Below, piece by piece: positions 30,369-39,921 of a DNA stretch of 64,000 nucleotides. Both the position numbers and the translations under genes were made by a program. Location of the stretch: assembly GCA_003598175.1 (NCBI GenBank), contig QZKN01000162.1, positions 1-64,000 on the forward strand, given 5' to 3'. The DNA is from Candidatus Omnitrophota bacterium (GTDB taxonomy: Bacteria; Hinthialibacterota; Hinthialibacteria; Hinthialibacterales; Hinthialibacteraceae). The notes beneath the pieces were generated by a model, which was not told the DNA's origin, did no database searches, and saw only the letters and a program-made list of their open reading frames with translations. Numbering within the stretch: the first letter of the stretch is position 1; every line of letters begins with the position of its first letter.

Positions 30369-31631
30369 CTATTCTTCCAAAACCTTTGGGGCTTCGCGGG
30401 GAATGCGTCCGCCGAAATCGCCCAACCATTGCCAATAGGTTTTCTTTTCCAAGTCGACTTCGTATATGACCACACTTCCGACTTCTTTGGCTTCGGCGAC
30501 AATCTTCCCTTCCCGATCCCAAATGCCGGTGCGCGCGCTGTAGCTGGATGAAACCAGATAAATTTGATTTTCAATGGCGCGCGCGACAAACAGATTTTCG
30601 TTGCCGCCCCAAATCGGCATGAAAATGATTTCCGCGCCGTGATACGCCAATCGACGCGCCGGTTCGGGAAAAAAAACATCCCAGCAGATCATCATTCCCA
30701 CTTTGCCGAAATCGGTTGCGAAAACGGGGAAGGAATCACCGGGAGTAATGCCGCCTTCGATCTCTTCACGTGGAAGAGTTGTTTTTCGGTATTTTCCCAC
30801 AACTTTTCCCTGCCGGTCAATCAGCACAGCGGTGTTATAGACCGTTTCTTCATCCTGTTCGTAAATTCCGGCGACGATGTACATGGAATATCGGCTGGCT
30901 AGTTCCCCCAGAAACTCCGTGCTTCTTCCCGGAACAGATTCCGCCACATCCAAATAGGTTTTGCCGGTCCCGACGACGGTGACGCCTTCCGGCAGGCAGA
31001 CAATATCCGCTTTCTGTTCGCCCGCTTCACGCACAGATACGGCGAACTGTTTCAAATTTTCTTCCGGGCCGCTGGTCTTTTGCGGTCGAAAATTCACTGT
31101 CGCCATTTTCACGAGCCGTGGTTTCGGCGGTTCGGATTGTCGCCAATCGACGTTGGTCCACTCCACGCTTCCGGTTTCGCTCCAACGAAAGATCAGTTCG
31201 ATGAGAGCGGTTGCCGACCCTTCCGGAGCGGGATAAATCCCTTCAATCAGACCATGACCATCATTCGTTTCTTGTCGGGTGCGAGGATATTCCGGCTGGC
31301 TCACCCGTTTTCCTTCCGCGTTCCGCCAATCCACTCTGACGAGAATCGAACGGCGGGGCAATTCGACGTCCTGGCAGATATATTCCGCATGTATTTTATA
31401 AAATTCTTGTTCGCGAACCGGAAACGATTTTTGCCACGCGCCGTTGCTGCGAAAATGGCCTTTGCTTTTTATGAGCAAGGAATTTGTATTTTCGTTGACT
31501 TGCAGATTCGGCGCCAGCGCCTGCCGTTGCGCATATGGATTCCAATCGCTAATCCATTTTTCCGCTTCATCTGCAGTGGTCCAGTTTGCATTAAGAATAA
31601 TAATCACACTTAAGGTAACGAAGCGTATCAT
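30369..31631 (-). CDS. Exported carbon-nitrogen hydrolase (nitrilase superfamily) with N-terminal beta-rich domain
   Basis: E-K-C triad: CLPEGVTV, VGKYRKTTLP, VGMMICWDVFFPEPARRLAYHGAEIIFMPIW; N-terminal signal peptide. Confidence 0.9.
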   Translation of the reverse strand: MIRFVTLSVIIILNANWTTADEAEKWISDWNPYAQRQALAPNLQVNENTNSLLIKSKGHFRSNGAWQKSFPVREQEFYKIHAEYICQDVELPRRSILVRVDWRNAEGKRVSQPEYPRTRQETNDGHGLIEGIYPAPEGSATALIELIFRWSETGSVEWTNVDWRQSEPPKPRLVKMATVNFRPQKTSGPEENLKQFAVSVREAGEQKADIVCLPEGVTVVGTGKTYLDVAESVPGRSTEFLGELASRYSMYIVAGIYEQDEETVYNTAVLIDRQGKVVGKYRKTTLPREEIEGGITPGDSFPVFATDFGKVGMMICWDVFFPEPARRLAYHGAEIIFMPIWGGNENLFVARAIENQIYLVSSSYSARTGIWDREGKIVAEAKEVGSVVIYEVDLEKKTYWQWLGDFGGRIPREAPKVLEE

Positions 31632-31672
31632 GGTTCTCCACCCTATAAAAAATAGTCAACATGTGATTGATC

Positions 31673-31732
31673 AGGGTAAAGCAAGCGTCCCGCTTGCACG
31701 GAAAATACAGGCGGGGACGCCTGCTCTACCCG
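31673..31732 (+). repeat. Double hairpin repeat (GCAAGCGTCCCGCTTGC + CAGGCGGGGACGCCTG)
   Basis: GGGTAAAGCAAGCGTCCCGCTTGCACGGAAAATACAGGCGGGGACGCCTGCTCTACCC. Confidence 0.7.
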
Positions 31733-31772
31733 TAAAAAACAATCGATATCGAATCACCAATTGAATGAACAG

Positions 31773-33707
31773 TTAAGCCGTTTTCACTGATTTTCGATAG
31801 AGCCATATCATCACCAGCAGCAGCGCTGTGACCGCGACGCTATCGTAATCGATGACGCCAAGATGTTCACCCCACGATTGCGAGGTGTAATTCATATACG
31901 CCAGAAAGCCCAGCATCACGCCGACCAACGATTCGCCGGCAATCAGACCCGAGGCAATGAGAATTCCCCGTTTTTGCGCCTTCGGCGTTTCCGATTCGGT
32001 TTTTCCTTTCAAAAACGTATGCAGGATTCCTCCGGCGAAAATGGGAACGGCAAGACCGAGTGGCAAATAAATTCCGATCGCCACCGGCATGACGTACAGG
32101 CGAAATTGAGATCCCATCATGCGCAATATTCCATCAAGCAGGAGAAGCAGAACGCCGATATATACGCCCCACATGACCATATCCCATGGCAGATGACCGT
32201 CGCCGAAAAATCCTTTGACCAGCGACGAAAACAGCACAGCCTGCGGCGCGGCGAGTTCCCGCCCGCCGATGCCGCCGGTTCCGTTATTGATCGAACCTTC
32301 ATGCAACACCGTCATGACCGGCGCCATGACGAACGCCGCGGCCAGCACGCCGAGAATCTGCATACGCTGTTGATTGCGCGGCGATGCGCCCACGATATAA
32401 CCCGTTTTTAAATCGTTACAAACGTCGCCGGATGTGCAGGCGACGCAACAAACGACGCCCGCCACTCCCAGCGTAGCGATCATGCCGTCCGTTCCGCCAT
32501 ATCCGAAAATGTAAATCATCGCGGCCGTCAACAGAATCGTCGAGATCGTCATGCCGGAAACCGGGCTGTTGGAATTGCCGACCAATCCGACAATGTAACT
32601 CGCTACGGCGGTAAAGAAAAAAGCCATGACGAACATGATGACGGTGATCAGCGCCGTAATCCCGACTTCTTTATGCAATAAAATAAAATACACGCCGAAA
32701 ATCAGGATGATGCAAAGCAGCATCAGCGAGAGAATGGACGCTCCGCTGATATCTATCGACCGATCGTTGCGGTTGTCATCCTCTCGTTTGAGACGAAATT
32801 GGGTGGACATTTCCGCTACGGCGGTGATTAGGCCATTGCGCACTTTCCAAATCGATGCGACCCCGCCGACGATCATGGCGCCCACGCCGATGTAGCGGAC
32901 TTGCGTCGACCACAACCGCCAGGCTTCGTCCAACGCCGGACCGGCCTGGGGATCGGCGGCCATGAACGGGATGATCAGGAGCCAGGCAATCGCTCCGCCC
33001 AAAAAGATTTGAACCGAAACCGGCAATCCCACCACCACCCCTACGGCAACCAGCACGGGCGATATATCGCTGCCGAAATAAAAGACATGCGTTGCCTTGT
33101 AAAAAGACCATTCGACGGCGTCTTTCCACAAGCCCAAATACGACGAACACACCTTGAAAAGAGCCCCCACAGACAAGCCTTGAAAAACCAACGTTGCGCC
33201 GGATGAGGTTTCCGCACCCGCATTCGTGGAAATTTCACCCACGCGCAGGACTTCCGCGCAGGCCACTCCTTCCGGATATTTCAACTCCGGACTGTCGATA
33301 ACAAATACCCGGCGCATGGGAATCATGAATAAAACTCCCAACAAGCCGCCGGCGAACGCAATGATCGTCGTGGTCCAAAAATCGAAATGCTCCCACAAAC
33401 CGGCGAGAATCATAGCCGGCATGGTGAAAATAATCCCCGCCGCCAACGACTCTCCCGCCGACGCGCCGGTCTGAACCATATTCGATTCCAGCAGCGAGTG
33501 CCGGCCGAGAAGGATGCGATAGATTCCCATCGCGATGACCGCCGCGGGGATGGAGGCGGAAACCGTCATGCCCGCGCGCAGCCCCAAATACACATTCGCC
33601 GCGCCCATTACTACTGCGAGGATGATCCCCAACAAAATGGCAGAAACCGTAAACTCCCGATTCGTTCGATGAATCGGAGTCTCTTTTCCCGGTTTTTTGT
33701 AATCCAT
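31773..33707 (-). CDS. OPT family oligopeptide transporter
   Basis: REFTVSAILLGIILAVVMGAANVYLGLRAGMTVSASIPAAVIAMGI; SPVSGMTISTILLTA; CTSGDVCNDLKTGYIVGASPRNQQRMQ. Confidence 0.92.
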   Translation of the reverse strand: MDYKKPGKETPIHRTNREFTVSAILLGIILAVVMGAANVYLGLRAGMTVSASIPAAVIAMGIYRILLGRHSLLESNMVQTGASAGESLAAGIIFTMPAMILAGLWEHFDFWTTTIIAFAGGLLGVLFMIPMRRVFVIDSPELKYPEGVACAEVLRVGEISTNAGAETSSGATLVFQGLSVGALFKVCSSYLGLWKDAVEWSFYKATHVFYFGSDISPVLVAVGVVVGLPVSVQIFLGGAIAWLLIIPFMAADPQAGPALDEAWRLWSTQVRYIGVGAMIVGGVASIWKVRNGLITAVAEMSTQFRLKREDDNRNDRSIDISGASILSLMLLCIILIFGVYFILLHKEVGITALITVIMFVMAFFFTAVASYIVGLVGNSNSPVSGMTISTILLTAAMIYIFGYGGTDGMIATLGVAGVVCCVACTSGDVCNDLKTGYIVGASPRNQQRMQILGVLAAAFVMAPVMTVLHEGSINNGTGGIGGRELAAPQAVLFSSLVKGFFGDGHLPWDMVMWGVYIGVLLLLLDGILRMMGSQFRLYVMPVAIGIYLPLGLAVPIFAGGILHTFLKGKTESETPKAQKRGILIASGLIAGESLVGVMLGFLAYMNYTSQSWGEHLGVIDYDSVAVTALLLVMIWLYRKSVKTA

Positions 33708-33780
33708 AAAATCGCATCCTTTCATCGCAAAACACGGTTTGTGAAAATATAGGGGAGTTTAGTGTAATTTTCTATAAAAA

Positions 33781-33910
33781 TGTAGCGCCGGCATCCTTCC
33801 CGGCTTTTGGGAAATACCGCAGAGACGGAGGATATCCATTTTGGGTAAATACAGGCTTTCGGCCTGCATGTGCAGCCCAGAGGTCCGCACCACAGATTCA
33901 TTCTCCTTTA
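33781..33910. repeat. Composite repeat block: type-B-like core, CAGGC hairpin and reversed type-A core
   Basis: TGTAGCGCCGGCATCCTTCCCGGCTTTTGGGAA; ACAGGCTTTCGGCCTGCATG; GTGCAGCCCAGAGGTCCGCACCACA (reverse complement of type-A core). Confidence 0.7.
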
Positions 33911-33987
33911 CAGATGATTAAAAGCCGCTCAGATTACGTTATAATGGAATATCCAAGAGAAAACGAAAACACGAGAAGGAGAGTCGA

Positions 33988-36900
33988 ATGAAACGGCGCG
34001 AGTTTATGGAAAGTCTTTTGATGGTGGGGCCGGCGATTCAGCTGATTCACCATGCAAAAGCAGACGAAACAGCCAATCCGGCCGTGGAGGATGTGGATAT
34101 TCTTGTCGTGGGCGGCGGTTTCGCCGGCTGCCTGGCCGCATTCGCCGCCGCACGGGATGGCGCGAAAACGCTTCTCGTTGAATCACGAACTTTTCTCGGA
34201 CATGAAATGACTGCGGCTTTGCGTCCGTGGATTCCCGCCAACGCGCTTACGAATCTTGGACATGATCTGCGTTTGATTCTTTTTAATGACGAAGAAACGC
34301 CAACATCCAGCGGGAACGATGAAATCCCTCTCCGAATCGGTATGGTAAAGAAAAATTTGCTCAAAACCGTAATGGATGCGGGAGTTCATGTTCTGTTCAT
34401 GTCGCAAGTGGTGGGTGCGCTTCATCACAAAAATGAGATTGCGGGCGTCGTTGTCGCCAACAAAAGCGGTTTACAGGCCATTCCGGCTCGTATCGTCATC
34501 GATGCCACTGACAATTGCGCCGTTGCACGCATGTCCGGCTTGACGGTTACGACGAACGTTCTCGACGCCTCGGCAAAACGCGTTCTTGAATTCACCTCCG
34601 TGTCGGAAAAAATTCCCCGCGTCATTTCCGCGCCTGAAACATTCGGATTGATCGGAAATCAAATCATAATCCACCGCGGCCATCTCGACAAAAATCATAT
34701 TTATGCGGAATTTCAGTTTCCCCTGCAAACACAGCCACTCGATTTTCGGCGGCGTATGGAATGGGAAATCGAGGCGCGCCAGAAATCGATTCTTCTTTGT
34801 GAATATCTAAAAACAGGAGTTCCGGCGTTTCAAAACGCGGTGTTGCTGCAAGCGTCCGCGGAGTTATCCATTCCTTATCTCAATACGATCGAGACACTCT
34901 CTCCCGACACGCAGGAAGTGGAAACCATAAAGAATTTGTTTGTTATTCCTCCCCATTTCCCACCCGTTAATGCAATCGAGGATAATTCCTATTCACTTAT
35001 CGATTCCACCACAAGTCGAATCATGGCCGCGGTACATTCCAAACGAAGAGAACAATCTTCACGAGATGAAAATCAACCGCTACTTTTTACTACAAATAAA
35101 ATACAAATTCCTTTCGACTCTTTGCATCCTGAAAAACAATACGATCATCGGTTTCAATTGAATTTTTATTCTCTACCGCCGCCATCGCCCCATATGTTTC
35201 CACAATTTGAGAAATGCAATGTGCTCATCGTCGGCGGCGGCACGGCTGGCGCATCCGCCGCCATCGCAGCAAGCCAATCCATCGAGAATGTGATCGTGAT
35301 CGAACCGTTTTCCGGTTTGGGCGGAACCGGCACGTTGGGTGGGATCAATCGTTATTACCACGGTTATCACGGCGGCTTTACAAAAGAGCTGGATGAAAAA
35401 GTCGCGGCAATGACGAAGCGGATCAGCACGCCGTTTGACTTGCCCGATTGGAACATCGAAGCGAAAATGATGACCTATTTCGATGCAATCGTGAATCAGG
35501 GCGGAAGAATCCATTTTCAAACGCGCGCCATTGGAACCATCGTAGAGGATCACACGGTGAAAGGGGTGATTGCGGCAACGCCGGACGGTCTTGTCGTGAT
35601 TCGATCCAACGTAACCATTGACGCCACCGGCGATGGCGACCTTGCCGTGTGGGCGGGAGTGCAGTATTTCGTCGGCGATCCGCGCGGCGGCAACGTGCAG
35701 ACGTTCAATCAATGCGACTCGAAAATCAACAAACAACTCGTCGGCGTCAATCTGGATTTGGGAGTCGTGGATATCACCAACGCGATCGATACCGCGAGAG
35801 GAATAGCGATCGGGCACGAGAACGGCAGTGTGTATGATTTTTCGCCTTTTCTTAGCGTTCGTGAATCGCGGCACATCGACGGCGAGTATCAATTCAACGA
35901 AGCGGACGTGTTCACGAAACGGCGTTTTCCCGATACCATCGCCATCGGCAAGACCGATTACGACCAACATGGGCTGCAGACCTCTCTGCTCGCCCGTATG
36001 GGATATATCCCCTATCATCGCGACGAAAAAATCGTGCGCATCCCCTACCGCGTCTGCCTGCCGAAAGGCGTGGATCAGCTGCTTGTGATCGGCAAGGCGT
36101 TCTCGGCGACGGCGGACGCGTTTTGCTTCATGCGCATGCAAGCCGATCTGCAAAATATGGGGTACGCCATCGGCCTGGCCGCCGCGTCGGCGGTTATCAA
36201 TAAAACCTCGTGCAAAACCATCAATATCAAAGATATTCAGACAAAATTGATCGAAAAAGGAATCATCCAAAAGGAAGACATCGGAGAGGGGTTGGAAGCT
36301 TTGCCGCTCCCTTCGCAACTCATTTCACGTTTAAAGCAAAGGGATGAAGAAGCGTTGCTCCTTTCTCTTTGCGTCCCCCAAAACGAAATCGTCCCTCTTC
36401 TCGAAAAAGCATTTTCCAGCGATGCCATTGAGAATCGGCTATACCTGGCCATGGCGCTCGCCTGGTTTGGCTCCCCCAAAGGCGTGGATATCATTCTTCA
36501 AGAACTGGATCAGTTGAAAGATCAGCCGCAAAGCAGCGAAATCGATTCCAGCCAGCGGCCGCGCGGTGGTTTTCTCGGAACACCGAGCGCGTATTGGCGT
36601 GTCAACCAACTCATCATTCTTCTCGGACTCGTGAAAGATCGGCGGTCTTTGGATTTACTTTGTGACATCACCGCAAACACAGACGCGGGCGGACCACTGC
36701 AAGCCAATCCGCGATTGCATTGGCGTCGCGCACCCAATTACGATCGCATCATTTCGTTGTGTTTCACACTCGAACGTTTCGCAGACGCAGCGGCGATTCC
36801 TGCGTTAACTACATTGCAGAAAAAACCATATCTCAATGGCTATGTCGCCAAAAAAGACAGCGAAAACCGGCAAAACTATGCAAGCGCCTATCTTGAACTT

Positions 36901-37080
36901 GTAATCGCAACAACGTTGGCGCGTTGCGGAGGTTCCAATGGCTTGTCTACACTTGCCGAATATGTTGAAGATGTGCGTTCCGTTTTGTCCGATCATGCGT
37001 ACAATGAATTGAAACAAATAACCGGTTGGGACTGTGGTAGAAATACGCGCATGTGGAAAGGCAGGATCGCCGCCGGTTGA
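33988..37080 (+). CDS. Exported (Tat-like) protein with two tandem FAD-dependent oxidoreductase domains and C-terminal HEAT-like region
   Basis: KRREFMESLL N-terminus; two dinucleotide-binding motifs ILVVGGGFAGCLAAFAAARDG and VLIVGGGTAGASAAIAASQS. Confidence 0.85.
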   Translation: MKRREFMESLLMVGPAIQLIHHAKADETANPAVEDVDILVVGGGFAGCLAAFAAARDGAKTLLVESRTFLGHEMTAALRPWIPANALTNLGHDLRLILFNDEETPTSSGNDEIPLRIGMVKKNLLKTVMDAGVHVLFMSQVVGALHHKNEIAGVVVANKSGLQAIPARIVIDATDNCAVARMSGLTVTTNVLDASAKRVLEFTSVSEKIPRVISAPETFGLIGNQIIIHRGHLDKNHIYAEFQFPLQTQPLDFRRRMEWEIEARQKSILLCEYLKTGVPAFQNAVLLQASAELSIPYLNTIETLSPDTQEVETIKNLFVIPPHFPPVNAIEDNSYSLIDSTTSRIMAAVHSKRREQSSRDENQPLLFTTNKIQIPFDSLHPEKQYDHRFQLNFYSLPPPSPHMFPQFEKCNVLIVGGGTAGASAAIAASQSIENVIVIEPFSGLGGTGTLGGINRYYHGYHGGFTKELDEKVAAMTKRISTPFDLPDWNIEAKMMTYFDAIVNQGGRIHFQTRAIGTIVEDHTVKGVIAATPDGLVVIRSNVTIDATGDGDLAVWAGVQYFVGDPRGGNVQTFNQCDSKINKQLVGVNLDLGVVDITNAIDTARGIAIGHENGSVYDFSPFLSVRESRHIDGEYQFNEADVFTKRRFPDTIAIGKTDYDQHGLQTSLLARMGYIPYHRDEKIVRIPYRVCLPKGVDQLLVIGKAFSATADAFCFMRMQADLQNMGYAIGLAAASAVINKTSCKTINIKDIQTKLIEKGIIQKEDIGEGLEALPLPSQLISRLKQRDEEALLLSLCVPQNEIVPLLEKAFSSDAIENRLYLAMALAWFGSPKGVDIILQELDQLKDQPQSSEIDSSQRPRGGFLGTPSAYWRVNQLIILLGLVKDRRSLDLLCDITANTDAGGPLQANPRLHWRRAPNYDRIISLCFTLERFADAAAIPALTTLQKKPYLNGYVAKKDSENRQNYASAYLELVIATTLARCGGSNGLSTLAEYVEDVRSVLSDHAYNELKQITGWDCGRNTRMWKGRIAAG

Positions 37081-37127
37081 TTTGTCAGTTCAAAATGCGG
37101 TTATTTTTTATTGAAGGTGAAATAAAA

Positions 37128-38090
37128 ATGCAAATGGAGCAAACCATGTATGACACAATCATTATCGGCGCAGGTCCGGCGGGATTGTCTGCGGCCATTT
37201 ATACGTCTCGCGGCCAATTAGACACATTGGTCATCGAAAAAGGGCCATCCGGCGGCCAGATTGCCATGACCGAATTAGTGGAAAATTATCCCGGCTTTCC
37301 CGACGGCGATTCCGGCCCGAATTTGGCTGAAGCGTTTCAAAAACAAGCCGAAAAATTTGGCGCGAAAGTGGTCAACGGCACAGTGAAGGAAATCCGGAAA
37401 AACGGCAACGGTTTTATCGTCGTAATGGATAAGGAGGAATTGGAAACCCGATCGATTATTTGCGCGATGGGCGCCGATCCCCGCAAATTGAATGTTCCCG
37501 GCGAAGAGAAAAATGTCGGAACCGGCGTTTCGTATTGCGCCACCTGCGACGGTTTCTTCTTTCGTGGAAAAGATGTCATCGTCGCCGGCGGCGGCGATGC
37601 GGCGGTGGAAGAAGGGATTTTTCTCACTCGTTTCGCCAACACCGTGACGATCGTGCATCGTCGCGATGAACTGCGGGCAACCAAAATTCTACAGCAGCGC
37701 GCGTTTGACAATAAAAAAATTAAATTTATCTGGGATACGGTGATCACCGAAATCGTCAGCAACGGCGCGATCAAACACGTGATCTTAAAAAATGTAAAAA
37801 CGGGGGAACTCCGCGAGCATCCCATCCATGGCGTCTTCATTTTCGTCGGCCATATCCCCAATACAAAGCTGGTGAAAAATCTATTGGAACTGGATGAACA
37901 CGATCTCATCCAAGTGGACCTGTCGATGCGAACCTCCGTCCCCGGCATCTTTGCCTGCGGCGATTGCCGCAGCGCCGCCGCTCGGCAAATGGTCAGCTCC
38001 GCCGGCGACGGCGCGACCGCCGCGATTTCCGCGATCAAGTACGTGGACGCACAAAAAGCCGAAGAAGCTGATAAAACTGTTCGCGCGTAG
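37128..38090 (+). CDS. trxB: Thioredoxin reductase
   Basis: DTIIIGAGPAGLSAAIYTSRG; SYCATCDGFFFRGKDVIVAGGGDAAVEEGIFLTRFA; GIFACGDCRS. Confidence 0.96.
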   Translation: MQMEQTMYDTIIIGAGPAGLSAAIYTSRGQLDTLVIEKGPSGGQIAMTELVENYPGFPDGDSGPNLAEAFQKQAEKFGAKVVNGTVKEIRKNGNGFIVVMDKEELETRSIICAMGADPRKLNVPGEEKNVGTGVSYCATCDGFFFRGKDVIVAGGGDAAVEEGIFLTRFANTVTIVHRRDELRATKILQQRAFDNKKIKFIWDTVITEIVSNGAIKHVILKNVKTGELREHPIHGVFIFVGHIPNTKLVKNLLELDEHDLIQVDLSMRTSVPGIFACGDCRSAAARQMVSSAGDGATAAISAIKYVDAQKAEEADKTVRA

Positions 38091-38107
38091 AATGTGTGGA
38101 TTAAGCA

Positions 38108-38141
38108 ATATCAATTGGATTTCATTGGGCTTAATTGATAT
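38108..38141. repeat. Inverted repeat upstream of the mla promoter
   Basis: ATATCAATT-16 nt-AATTGATAT, perfect 9-bp arms. Confidence 0.55.
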
Positions 38142-38154
38142 ATGAACAATACAC

Positions 38155-38183
38155 TTGACAACAATCATTCCTGCTTCTATTCT
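38155..38183 (+). promoter_or_regulatory. Putative sigma-70 promoter for the mla operon
   Basis: TTGACA - 17 nt - TATTCT, about 75 nt upstream of mlaE. Confidence 0.5.
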
Positions 38184-38259
38184 ACATAGAAGTTCGATAG
38201 GATTGAATTCACTTGCCTGACAAATTGAATCCCTGAGTCGAAATAGAAGATGGTATAAA

Positions 38260-39078
38260 ATGAAACCTGCCGGTCCCAACATAATCATCCAAGAAACGGA
38301 AACCTTTCTATATCGCATCGGTCGCCGCACCGTGGATTTTCTTGAAATCGCCGGACGATTAGCGCAATTGTTTTTAGAGACCGTGTCGATGTGCTTTCAA
38401 CGCCCGTTTCGTCTTCGTTTGATCGTCGAACAAATGGTCAGCATCGGCGTGATGTCTATTCCCATCGCCCTGTTGACCGCCACGTTCACAGGGATGGTGC
38501 TAGTGCTGCAAACCGGCGTGCAACTCAAGCCGTTGGGTATGAAAATCTATTCCAGCGGAATTTCCGCCATCAGTTTTGCGCGTGAAATCGGACCGGTGTT
38601 GACCTCGGTTGTCCTGGCGGGTCGCGTGGCGGCCGGTATCGCCGCTGAAATCGGAACGATGAAGGTCACCGAACAAATCGACGCGCTGAAAACGTTGGGC
38701 ACGAATCCCGTCAGTTATCTTGTCGTTCCTCGGTTTATCGCCGCCACCTTCATGTTTCCCATGCTGACCATTCTGGCCATCGCGATGGGGATCGGCGGTG
38801 GATTTATCGTGGGCGTTTTTCTTTTGAACATCACGCCGGGCCTTTATATCACGAACATTTGGAAATGGCTCGCCTTGAATGATTATCTTGGCGGCGTTTT
38901 TAAAACATTCTTTTTCGGCATGATCGTCGCCATTGTCGGTTGCCACAAAGGATTTGAAACCGGATTCGGAGCGCAAGGCGTGGGTGAAGCGACAACGCAG
39001 TCCGTCGTCATGGCTTCCATATTGATTTTAATTGCGAATTTCTTCCTGACATCATGGATCATACAGTTGCTTCCCTGA
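38260..39078 (+). CDS. mlaE: MlaE family ABC transporter permease
   Basis: LTATFTGMVLVLQTGVQLKPLG; SFAREIGPVLTSVVLAGRVAAGIAAEIGTMKVTEQIDALKTLGTNPVSYLVVPR. Confidence 0.96.
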   Translation: MKPAGPNIIIQETETFLYRIGRRTVDFLEIAGRLAQLFLETVSMCFQRPFRLRLIVEQMVSIGVMSIPIALLTATFTGMVLVLQTGVQLKPLGMKIYSSGISAISFAREIGPVLTSVVLAGRVAAGIAAEIGTMKVTEQIDALKTLGTNPVSYLVVPRFIAATFMFPMLTILAIAMGIGGGFIVGVFLLNITPGLYITNIWKWLALNDYLGGVFKTFFFGMIVAIVGCHKGFETGFGAQGVGEATTQSVVMASILILIANFFLTSWIIQLLP

Positions 39079-39884
39079 ATGAATCCGTTACGGCGGATCA
39101 ACCATCCACACAATCGACGCAAAGCCGCGGCGATGCCATGATTCGTCTGGAGGATCTCTATAAAAGACTCGGCGGGAAGCAAATTCTCAACGGGGCAAAC
39201 CTTGCCATTGAAGAGGGGGAAACCCGCGTGATTATCGGTCGCAGCGGCGAGGGGAAAAGCGTTCTCATCAAACACATCTGCCGGCTTTTTCAACCCGACC
39301 GCGGCCGCGTGTATATCGAAGGCGAAGAAATTTCTCAACTCAGCGAAACGGAATTGGATTCCACTCGAAAAAAAATCGGTTATCTTTTTCAAAACGCGGC
39401 GTTATTCGATTCGTTGAACGTATTGAAGAATGTCGGATTCGCGCTGTTCGAGGAAAAACAATTTTCGGAAGACGAGATTCGCGAACAGGTTTTGGATGTA
39501 CTGCGCCTGGTGCGATTGGGCGACATTTTAGAGAAAATGCCCTCCGAACTCTCCGGCGGTATGCGAAAACGAGTGGGATTGGCGCGAGCCATCATTCAAA
39601 AACCGAAGATCATCTTATATGACGAACCGACGACCGGCCTCGATCCCATCACCTCGGATGCGATCAATGATTTGATCATCAGTTTGTCGCAACAATTGAA
39701 CGTAACGTCGGTTGTGATTACGCACGACATGGTCAGCGCCTTCAAAATCGCCTCGAAATTTTCCATGCTGTTGGAAGGGCGCATCATTTATACCGGCTCG
39801 CCGGATGAGGTTCGAACGACAGACAACGAAATCATTCAACAATTTATTCAAGGGAAATCGACAGGTCCCCTTTCCAATTTATAA
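39054..39884 (+). CDS. mlaF: MlaF family ABC transporter ATP-binding protein
   Basis: VIIGRSGEGKSVLIKHI; LSGGMRKRVGLARAI; ILYDEPTTGLDPI. Start may be internal at 39138. Confidence 0.95.
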   Translation: MDHTVASLNESVTADQPSTQSTQSRGDAMIRLEDLYKRLGGKQILNGANLAIEEGETRVIIGRSGEGKSVLIKHICRLFQPDRGRVYIEGEEISQLSETELDSTRKKIGYLFQNAALFDSLNVLKNVGFALFEEKQFSEDEIREQVLDVLRLVRLGDILEKMPSELSGGMRKRVGLARAIIQKPKIILYDEPTTGLDPITSDAINDLIISLSQQLNVTSVVITHDMVSAFKIASKFSMLLEGRIIYTGSPDEVRTTDNEIIQQFIQGKSTGPLSNL

Positions 39885-39921
39885 AAATCAGCAAGCTTTC
39901 GACCGAAACGGGAACAACATA

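Noticed and set aside
35173-36318. 381-aa minus-strand ORF opposite the tandem FAD gene
   Set aside because: Antisense shadow; the plus strand carries clear FAD-binding motifs.
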